DNA of 64,000 nucleotides from Acutalibacter sp. (GTDB lineage: Bacteria; Bacillota; Clostridia; Oscillospirales; Acutalibacteraceae), in assembly GCA_020025775.1 (NCBI GenBank), contig JAHHRN010000003.1, forward strand, positions 171,297 through 235,296, given 5' to 3'. The position numbers and the translations under genes were made by a program. Below the pieces are notes generated by a model, which had not been told where the DNA came from, searched no databases, and saw only the letters and a list, made by a program, of their open reading frames with translations. Shown piece by piece: positions 58,849 through 64,000 of this stretch; position 1 is the first letter of the stretch, and every line of letters begins with the position of its first letter.

Positions 58849-60204
58849 ATGATCAATACACAGGATATTCTCGAAACTATCAATATGATTCGCGAGGAGA
58901 ATCTCGACATCCGTACCATTACCATGGGTATTTCCCTTTTGAGCTGTGCGGATTCCGACATTCACACCTCTTGCGATAAAATTTATGAAAAAATCTGCCG
59001 CAAGGCGGAGCACCTTGTAAAAACCGGTGAGGACATCGAAAAGGAATACGGTATTCCGATTATACATAAACGTATTTCCGTAACCCCGATTTCCATGCTC
59101 ACCGCAGTCAGCGGCGGCGACCCCGTGCTTTACGCCAAGACTTTGGAAAAGGCTTCTCAAGCGGTCGGCGTAAACTTCATCGGCGGTTATTCGGCACTCG
59201 TACAGAAGGGCTTTGCCAAGGGCGATATGGAACTGATTCGCAGTATTCCCGAAGCACTCGCCGAAACCGAGCATCTTTGCTCCAGCGTGAACATCGGTTC
59301 CACCAAAGCCGGTATCAATATGGATGCCGTAGAGCTCATGGGCAGAATCGTCAGACAATCCGCTGAAATCACCGCAGACAAGGGCTGCATTGGCCCTGCA
59401 AAGCTCGTTGTATTCTGCAACGCACCGGAAGATAACCCGTTCATGGCAGGTGCTTTCCACGGTGTCGGTGAAGCAGACTGCGAAATCAATGTCGGTGTTT
59501 CCGGCCCCGGTGTTGTTCGTGCGGCACTTTCTAAGATTCCGAACGGCAATATTACCGATGTTGCGGATACCGTTAAAAAGACAGCCTTCAAAATCACCCG
59601 TGTTGGTCAGTTGGTTGCGAAAGAAGCCGCAAAGCGTTTGGATGTTCCCTTCGGCATTGTGGACCTTTCTCTTGCGCCCACACCGGCTGTCGGCGACTCC
59701 GTTGCCCATATTTTAGAGGAAATGGGTCTGGAAAGCTGCGGTGCACACGGCACAACCGCCTGCCTCGCTCTTTTAAATGATGCAGTTAAAAAAGGTGGCG
59801 TTATGGCTTCCTCGCACGTCGGCGGTCTTTCCGGCGCATTCATCCCCGTTTCTGAGGATGCCGGCATGATTGCGGCGGCAGAAAGCGGTAAGCTCTCGAT
59901 TGAAAAGCTCGAAGCAATGACAGCGGTTTGCTCCGTCGGTTTGGATATGATTATCATTCCGGGCAACACCCCTGCAGAAGTCATCTCTGGTATTATCGCG
60001 GATGAAGCCGCTATCGGTATGGTGAACTCCAAGACCACAGCGGTTCGTGTAATTCCGGCGATTGGTAAGGATGTCGGCGACGAGCTCAACTTCGGCGGTC
60101 TTTTGGGCTACGGTCCGGTTATGAAGCTGAATACTGCTTCGCCGGCAAAATTCATTCACCGCGGTGGCAGACTCCCCGCTCCCTTACAGAGTCTTAAAAA
60201 CTAA
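58849..60204 (+). CDS. UPF0210 (PFL-like) family protein
   Basis: 451 aa. The family signature DILETINMIREENLDIRTITMGISLLSC at the N terminus and GGYSALVQKGFAKGD, followed by glycine-rich GSTKAGINMDAV and GLDMIIIPG blocks. Distantly related to pyruvate-formate-lyase-like barrels, but without a visible glycyl-radical motif; activity is unknown. Forms an operon with the ACT-domain gene and ends at a terminator. Confidence 0.88.
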   Translation: MINTQDILETINMIREENLDIRTITMGISLLSCADSDIHTSCDKIYEKICRKAEHLVKTGEDIEKEYGIPIIHKRISVTPISMLTAVSGGDPVLYAKTLEKASQAVGVNFIGGYSALVQKGFAKGDMELIRSIPEALAETEHLCSSVNIGSTKAGINMDAVELMGRIVRQSAEITADKGCIGPAKLVVFCNAPEDNPFMAGAFHGVGEADCEINVGVSGPGVVRAALSKIPNGNITDVADTVKKTAFKITRVGQLVAKEAAKRLDVPFGIVDLSLAPTPAVGDSVAHILEEMGLESCGAHGTTACLALLNDAVKKGGVMASSHVGGLSGAFIPVSEDAGMIAAAESGKLSIEKLEAMTAVCSVGLDMIIIPGNTPAEVISGIIADEAAIGMVNSKTTAVRVIPAIGKDVGDELNFGGLLGYGPVMKLNTASPAKFIHRGGRLPAPLQSLKN

Positions 60205-60219
60205 AATCAAAGTTTTATT

Positions 60220-60248
60220 GGCTGTCTCTTCGGAGGCAGCCTTTTTTT
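60220..60248 (+). terminator. Terminator of the ACT/UPF0210 operon
   Basis: GGCTGTCTC and GAGGCAGCC pair (one wobble) around TTCG, followed by seven T residues. Confidence 0.88.
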
Positions 60249-60459
60249 ATTTCTCCTCCGGCACGTATTCCAAAATATCCCCTGGCTGACAAGCAAGCGC
60301 TTTGCAAATCGCTTCCAAGGTTTCAAAGCGAATCGCCTTGCCTTTATTGTTTTTTAAAATCGAAAGATTGGAAAGCGTGATGCCGACTTCCTGTGCCAAT
60401 TCCCCCGCTCGCTTCTTTCGTTTTGCCATCATAACGTCTAAATTTACCTGGATAGGCAT
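60247..60459 (-). CDS. Small XRE-family HTH regulator (YozG-like)
   Basis: 70 aa, almost only a helix-turn-helix: LAQEVGITLSNLSILKNNKGKAIRFETLEAICKALACQPGDILEY is the Cro/CI-type pattern of the YozG/YdaS small regulators. AAAAGGGGAG precedes the ATG. It ends inside the terminator of the convergent operon. Targets unknown. Confidence 0.88.
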   Translation of the reverse strand: MPIQVNLDVMMAKRKKRAGELAQEVGITLSNLSILKNNKGKAIRFETLEAICKALACQPGDILEYVPEEK

Positions 60460-60570
60460 GGATTTTCTCCCCTTTTTCCATGAATTTGCAAGTTCCTTCT
60501 GAAAAATTGCAGCTTTTTAAAAAGAAAACTGCAAAATTCCAAATTCGTGCAAGATTTTTTGTTTTTCTTT

Positions 60571-60599
60571 ATTTTGCCACATTTTTTAATGTTTTTCAA
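60571..60599 (-). promoter_or_regulatory. Promoter of the small HTH regulator
   Basis: Minus strand TTGAAA (60594-60599), 17 bases, CAAAAT (60571-60576). The 435-base gap 60460-60894 is very AT-rich and otherwise holds only the gdhA promoter; no other gene or riboswitch is seen in it. Confidence 0.5.
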
Positions 60600-60771
60600 G
60601 CATTATTTTTTGTTTTTCAATAAATTTTATGTTTTACTATGGTGAATTTGCGTTCATTTTTTAGTGCTTTTCTCTTCATTTTCAGTTCATATTTGCAATT
60701 TTTCACCCCATGTTGTGCATATTCACTAGTTTTTGATAAAATCCGAACGGCAATCTCTCAACCCAATTCTA

Positions 60772-60800
60772 TTGACAAACGGGCAAAAAAAGTAGATACT
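60772..60800 (+). promoter_or_regulatory. Promoter of gdhA
   Basis: TTGACA (60772-60777), 17 bases, GATACT (60795-60800), leaving an 88-base leader. Confidence 0.65.
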
Positions 60801-60894
60801 TTATCATGTTGTTCGACATATTATAGATTGATATGAAATCACAAATATGTTAGAAATTCAGCAAATATTTTTCTAGGAACGGAGCGTTTTAATT

Positions 60895-62145
60895 ATGTCC
60901 TACAATCCTTATGACAACGTACTCGCAACCGTCGAAAACGCAGCTAAAATTTTAGGCTACGCAAAAGACGAATACGAGGTAGTCAAGTATCCCGAAAGAG
61001 AACTTAAGGTCAACATCCCTGTAAAAATGGATGACGGCAGCATTCGCGTATTCGAAGGCTTCCGCGTTCAGCATTCTACTGCAAGAGGTCCGGCTAAGGG
61101 CGGTATTCGTTTTCACCAGAATGTTAACAAAGATGAAGTTAAGGCACTTTCTGCTTGGATGACCTTTAAATGTGCAACCGCTGACATCCCCTACGGCGGC
61201 GGCAAGGGCGGCATCATCGTAAATCCCTCTGAGCTTTCCTCTGGCGAGCTCGAAAGACTTACCCGCCGTTTTGCTAAGGAAATTGCACCGATCATCGGGC
61301 CGGATAAAGATATTCCCGCTCCCGACGTTGGAACAAACGCCGAACTCATGGGTTGGTTCTTAGATTCCTATAACACCGTTACCAGCTCCCACTCCCCCGC
61401 AGTTGTTACCGGTAAACCCTTATGCCTCGGCGGCAGCAAGGGCAGAAACGAAGCAACCGGCAGAGGTATCATGTTCAACACCATGTACCTTCTTGAAAAG
61501 CACAACATCGATATTCACGATGCAACCATTGCAATTCAGGGTATGGGTAACGTTGGTAGCCAGTCCGCTCGTCTTCTCCACGAAGCAGGCGCTAAGATCG
61601 TTGCTGTCAGCGACGTTTCCGGCGGTGCTTTCAATCCGAACGGCTTAAACATCTCTGCAATCTGTGCTTACCTTGCTGAAAAGAAGGGCAACACTCTTGC
61701 AGGCTACAATGAAGAAGGTCTCGTTCGTATCTCCAATGAAGAACTCTTAGAGAGCGACGTTACCGTTCTTATCCCCGCAGCTCTTGAAAACCAGATCAAT
61801 GCTGACAACGCTGACAAGATTCGCGCTAAGATGATCGTAGAAGGTGCTAATGGCCCGACTACCGTTGAAGCTGACGAAATCCTTGAAAAGAAGGGCATTC
61901 CGGTTGTTCCGGACATTCTCGCAAACTCCGGCGGCGTTGTTGTTTCCTACTTCGAGTGGGTACAGAACAAGCAGGGCTACTACTGGGAAGAGGACGAAGT
62001 TAACGAAAAGCTTCGTGCTAAGATGTACTCCGCTTTCAACGCTGTTTATGACATGGCTAAGGAAAAGAACGTTTCCATGCGTACAGGTGCTTACCTCATC
62101 TCCTTAAAGCGTGTTGTTGAAGCTGAAAAAGCTCGCGGCATCTAA
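60895..62145 (+). CDS. gdhA: Glutamate dehydrogenase
   Basis: 416 aa, interconverting glutamate with 2-oxoglutarate and ammonia. Motifs: RVQHSTARGPAKGGIRFHQNV near residue 60, the catalytic-lysine region TFKCATADIPYGGGKGGI near residue 92, and the Rossmann motif IAIQGMGNVGSQSARLL near residue 215. The codon choice is strongly biased to a few codons, as in highly expressed genes. GGAACGGAG lies before the ATG; monocistronic. Confidence 0.95.
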   Translation: MSYNPYDNVLATVENAAKILGYAKDEYEVVKYPERELKVNIPVKMDDGSIRVFEGFRVQHSTARGPAKGGIRFHQNVNKDEVKALSAWMTFKCATADIPYGGGKGGIIVNPSELSSGELERLTRRFAKEIAPIIGPDKDIPAPDVGTNAELMGWFLDSYNTVTSSHSPAVVTGKPLCLGGSKGRNEATGRGIMFNTMYLLEKHNIDIHDATIAIQGMGNVGSQSARLLHEAGAKIVAVSDVSGGAFNPNGLNISAICAYLAEKKGNTLAGYNEEGLVRISNEELLESDVTVLIPAALENQINADNADKIRAKMIVEGANGPTTVEADEILEKKGIPVVPDILANSGGVVVSYFEWVQNKQGYYWEEDEVNEKLRAKMYSAFNAVYDMAKEKNVSMRTGAYLISLKRVVEAEKARGI

Positions 62146-62163
62146 GTCCTTTTAGAAAAACAC

Positions 62164-62203
62164 CAAGCGGAACAGAGATTCTCCCCTGTTCCGCTTGATT
62201 TTT
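62164..62203 (+). terminator. Terminator after gdhA
   Basis: CAAGCGGAACAG and CTGTTCCGCTTG form a perfect 12-bp stem, followed by T residues. Confidence 0.92.
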
Positions 62204-62234
62204 GAAAAAATTTTCAAAAAAAGCAAAATAACAC

Positions 62235-62263
62235 TTGATTTTACAAGTAAAATATATTATAAT
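62235..62263 (+). promoter_or_regulatory. Promoter of tRNA-Pro(CGG)
   Basis: TTGATT (62235-62240), 17 bases, TATAAT (62258-62263). Confidence 0.75.
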
Positions 62264-62292
62264 ATCAAAGCACTCAAAAAGCAGTGCAAAAC

Positions 62293-62369
62293 CGGGGTGT
62301 GGCGAAGTTTGGTATCGCGCTTGGTTCGGGACCAAGAGGCCATGGGTTCAAGTCCCGTCACTCCGACCA
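62293..62369 (+). tRNA. tRNA-Pro (anticodon CGG)
   Basis: Acceptor CGGGGTG pairs with CACTCCG; anticodon stem CTTGG/CCAAG around TTCGGGA gives anticodon CGG; T-loop GGTTCAAGTCC; CCA is encoded. It shares the acceptor stem and much of the D-arm with the tRNA-Pro(TGG) at 9.2 kb. Confidence 0.95.
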
Positions 62370-62373
62370 TAGA

Positions 62374-62417
62374 AAACCGCTCAAGTTACAAAATGTAGCT
62401 TGAGCGGTTTATTTTTT
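62374..62417 (+). terminator. Terminator after tRNA-Pro(CGG)
   Basis: AAACCGCTCAAG (62374-62385) and CTTGAGCGGTTT (62399-62410) form a perfect stem, then ATTTTTTG. It also lies at the end of the convergent minus-strand gene. Confidence 0.9.
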
Positions 62418-62434
62418 GTTTTTGATTTTATACG

Positions 62435-63292
62435 TTAATTCAGCACAACATAGGATACAGGCACATCGGAATCATCTAAGCCTGTTTTCACAAAAACGCC
62501 GTTGTTTTTATCTATTAGAATCTGCGTGTGAAAGTTCGGAAGTCCATCCCAATAAAAAGCTGCGATGTGGTGCTTTTTCTCGGTTAAAAGAATCGGACCT
62601 TTTAAGTGACGATATTTCAAGGTATCTTTCGTCTCTTTGCTATCCAAATTTACAATTTTATTTTGACGATTGGAGTCTATATATACAAATTCCGATGCGG
62701 ATACAAATCCACGGCCGTAGGAGGCTTCGCAAAGCGATTGCATTTCTTCCCCTACCTGATAAACTAGGGTATCCGCTTCACCGTCCTCGCCTTGCGTAAG
62801 GTAAAGCAATTTACCGTCTTGGGATAAAAACATATTCCGCCGATATTCCTCTGCATACACATTTTCTGCATAAGGTTCTGCCTGTTGTGTTTGCAAATTC
62901 ACTCGATAAATTGTATTTTGCACGAGACAATACAGATCATTTGCATCGGCGAGAAGCTCAGTTGGAAGAAAATCTACCGCAAAATCCTGTTCGACCTTCC
63001 CCTCCTTGACAAGCAGAATTCGAGGATTTTCCTGTTCATCTAACACCGCCAAACAATAATCACCGCCGGAATACGTACCTATCGCATGATAGTTCGTATA
63101 ACCATTCAGTGTCCGCGGAACGCCCTCTTGTTTGGCCACACTATGATATATAAGCTGATTTTCCGCATTGGCATAAACAATTTCATGTTTTTTCAAGGAG
63201 TGTTTGGAAACAGCAAACCACGTCACGCCTAAGAGAATAACGCATAGGAGTAGGATATAGATAGCATCCAAAACTTTATGTTTTCTTTTCAT
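62435..63292 (-). CDS. Membrane-anchored protein, possible beta-propeller, unknown function
   Basis: 285 aa. One N-terminal helix (VLDAIYILLLCVILLGVTWFAVS) after a short basic stretch, so the rest is probably outside the cell. The remainder has repeated beta-strand-like units (for example LLYLTQGEDGEADTLVY, EFVYIDSNRQNKIVNL), compatible with a propeller-like fold, but I recognise no family. The ATG at 63292 follows GGGTGAT; a GTG four codons earlier lies within that site. Confidence 0.6.
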   Translation of the reverse strand: MKRKHKVLDAIYILLLCVILLGVTWFAVSKHSLKKHEIVYANAENQLIYHSVAKQEGVPRTLNGYTNYHAIGTYSGGDYCLAVLDEQENPRILLVKEGKVEQDFAVDFLPTELLADANDLYCLVQNTIYRVNLQTQQAEPYAENVYAEEYRRNMFLSQDGKLLYLTQGEDGEADTLVYQVGEEMQSLCEASYGRGFVSASEFVYIDSNRQNKIVNLDSKETKDTLKYRHLKGPILLTEKKHHIAAFYWDGLPNFHTQILIDKNNGVFVKTGLDDSDVPVSYVVLN

Positions 63293-63389
63293 ACAATCAC
63301 CCACTTTTGATTAAGGTTGAATCGTTCGTTTTTGCCCGGGAGCATATGCTGTCTTAGTTTAGCGGCGTTGTTTGCTTCATTTCAATTTC

Positions 63390-63418
63390 ACTATAGCACG
63401 TTTCATAACGAATAGCAA
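63390..63418 (-). promoter_or_regulatory. Promoter of the membrane-anchored protein gene
   Basis: Minus strand TTGCTA (63413-63418), 17 bases, extended -10 TGCTATAGT (TATAGT at 63390-63395), about 100 bases before the ATG. Confidence 0.6.
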
Positions 63419-63519
63419 TCTTAATTCCGGGTAAATTAAAGGCTTCATATAGGATTCAGCTGGAAAATTTTCTTTTCTGCTCATTCTGAAAATTATAAAA
63501 AGAGAATTGCAAAAATCTA

Positions 63520-63548
63520 TTGAAAAATATGCTAGTAAGTGCTAGAAT
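63520..63548 (+). promoter_or_regulatory. Promoter of tRNA-Gly
   Basis: TTGAAA (63520-63525), 17 bases, TAGAAT (63543-63548) with TGC extension. Confidence 0.72.
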
Positions 63549-63563
63549 TAAATAGTTAGCTTT

Positions 63564-63637
63564 GCGGCTGTAGTTCATCGGTAGAACGTGAGCTTCCCAA
63601 GCTCAATAGGTGGGTTCGACTCCCATCAGCCGCTCCA
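63564..63637 (+). tRNA. tRNA-Gly (anticodon CCC)
   Basis: Acceptor GCGGCTG pairs with CAGCCGC; anticodon stem TGAGC/GCTCA around TTCCCAA gives CCC; T-loop GGTTCGACTCC; discriminator T and CCA encoded. 74 bases. Confidence 0.95.
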
Positions 63638-63641
63638 ATCG

Positions 63642-63679
63642 AGAACCTCGACGCGTAAGTCGCGTTGAGGTTCTTTTTA
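63642..63679 (+). terminator. Terminator after tRNA-Gly
   Basis: AGAACCTCGACGCG and CGCGTTGAGGTTCT pair (one G-U and one bulge) followed by T residues. Confidence 0.85.
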
Positions 63680-63771
63680 TACACATACCCCACAATTCAG
63701 ATTGCGGTTATTCAGCTGCATCGTTTTGAAAACAAATTCCTGTAAAAATTAAAACGGTGTATAAATAGTGC

Positions 63772-63800
63772 TTGATTATTCTCTGCAATGTTGCTATAAT
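63772..63800 (+). promoter_or_regulatory. Promoter of tRNA-Val
   Basis: TTGATT (63772-63777), 17 bases, TATAAT (63795-63800) with TGC extension. Confidence 0.8.
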
Positions 63801-63810
63801 AGAAGAGTTC

Positions 63811-63887
63811 GGAGGCATAGCTCAGCTGGTTAGAGCGTACGGTTCACATCCGTGAGGTCGAGGGTTCGATCCCCCCTGTCTCCACCA
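63811..63887 (+). tRNA. tRNA-Val (anticodon CAC)
   Basis: Acceptor GGAGGCA pairs with TGTCTCC (one G-U); anticodon stem TACGG/CCGTG around TTCACAT gives CAC; T-loop GGTTCGATCC; ACCA end encoded. 77 bases. Confidence 0.95.
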
Positions 63888-63891
63888 CCGA

Positions 63892-63925
63892 AAAGCGATA
63901 CACAGAAATGTGTGTCGCTTTTTCT
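63892..63925 (+). terminator. Terminator after tRNA-Val
   Basis: AGCGATACAC and GTGTGTCGCT pair (one G-U) with T residues after. The remaining bases to 64000 hold one more hairpin (AAAACAATTC with GAATTGTTTT near 63965-63987) and no gene. Confidence 0.85.
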
Positions 63926-64000
63926 TTTATGGCGCGGATCGAACCTTTAGGTCGAAGCGTTAAGAAAACAATTCTGCGAATTGTTTTTAGCTTTGAGCGG

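Noticed and set aside
58807..59709. 300-codon open frame on the minus strand
   Set aside because: Fully antisense to the well-conserved UPF0210 gene; such long shadows arise from its codon bias.
1..64000. Mobile elements, prophage, CRISPR arrays or rRNA
   Set aside because: No transposase, integrase, phage structural gene, spaced direct repeats or rRNA sequence was recognised. The AT-rich centre of the polysaccharide locus (about 18.9-27.4 kb) suggests past transfer, but no boundary repeat was found.

Overview
This 64 kb window looks like a chromosomal segment of an anaerobic, Gram-positive, probably spore-forming Clostridia member (Oscillospiraceae/Lachnospiraceae-like, gut type). That reading is an inference from content: SAM-I, FMN, tandem glycine and T-box RNA regulators, an ECF riboflavin transporter subunit, a ferredoxin-dependent 2-oxoacid oxidoreductase, MEP-pathway genes ispD/ispE, a CD1871A-type CXXC microprotein, a sigma-G-like promoter, Shine-Dalgarno (SD) sites on nearly every gene and frequent TTG starts. 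No prophage, transposase, CRISPR array or rRNA operon is visible.

Layout. 0-10 kb: the start of ispD (cut by the window edge), an aspartate aminotransferase, a sulfatase/TauE-type exporter pair, manA, an MFS carrier, an FMN riboswitch with ribU, a DUF378 membrane protein behind a sporulation-type promoter, metK behind a SAM-I riboswitch, tRNA-Pro(TGG), and a cysteine-rich repeat protein. 10-11.4 kb: a loosely packed stretch and a DEDDh exonuclease. 11.4-28.7 kb: a surface-polysaccharide locus of 16 genes on the minus strand, apparently one long transcription unit from a consensus promoter at 28720-28748 to a terminator at 11372-11408. It encodes UDP-L-FucNAc synthesis (CapE-CapF-CapG), UDP-ManNAcA synthesis (WecB-WecC), a DegT aminotransferase, a short-chain dehydrogenase/reductase (SDR), a PglD/NeuD-like acetyltransferase, a PglC-type initiating transferase, two GT-B glycosyltransferases, a second acetyltransferase, an ATP-grasp ligase, Wzx and Wzy. 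A PglF/CapD-like dehydratase lies separately at 41.2-43.1 kb and could feed the same pathway.

29-41 kb: pepF, an EamA exporter, and a leucine-dehydrogenase-like gene divergent from a T-box-controlled operon. That operon encodes an unusual HTH-cupin-acyl-CoA ligase fusion, a MinD-like ATPase, and a four-subunit VorDBAC-type 2-oxoacid:ferredoxin oxidoreductase. Control by uncharged tRNA argues that these enzymes run in the biosynthetic direction: branched-chain acid to acyl-CoA, then to 2-oxoacid by reductive carboxylation, then to amino acid. I judge this the most interesting system in the window. A sirtuin and a DUF805 protein follow.

43-64 kb: a tandem glycine riboswitch with a Na+/alanine-glycine symporter; a TlpA lipoprotein, CD1871A microprotein and NapH-like ferredoxin operon; two divergent GPH-family symporters; a PAP2 phosphatase with a metallophosphoesterase; an ABC3-type permease and membrane-fusion protein without an ATPase gene; ispE, a one-helix microprotein and a patatin in one operon; the ACT/UPF0210 pair; gdhA; and tRNA-Pro(CGG), tRNA-Gly(CCC) and tRNA-Val(CAC). 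Intrinsic terminators separate most units. All functional calls come from reading motifs by eye; no database search was run.
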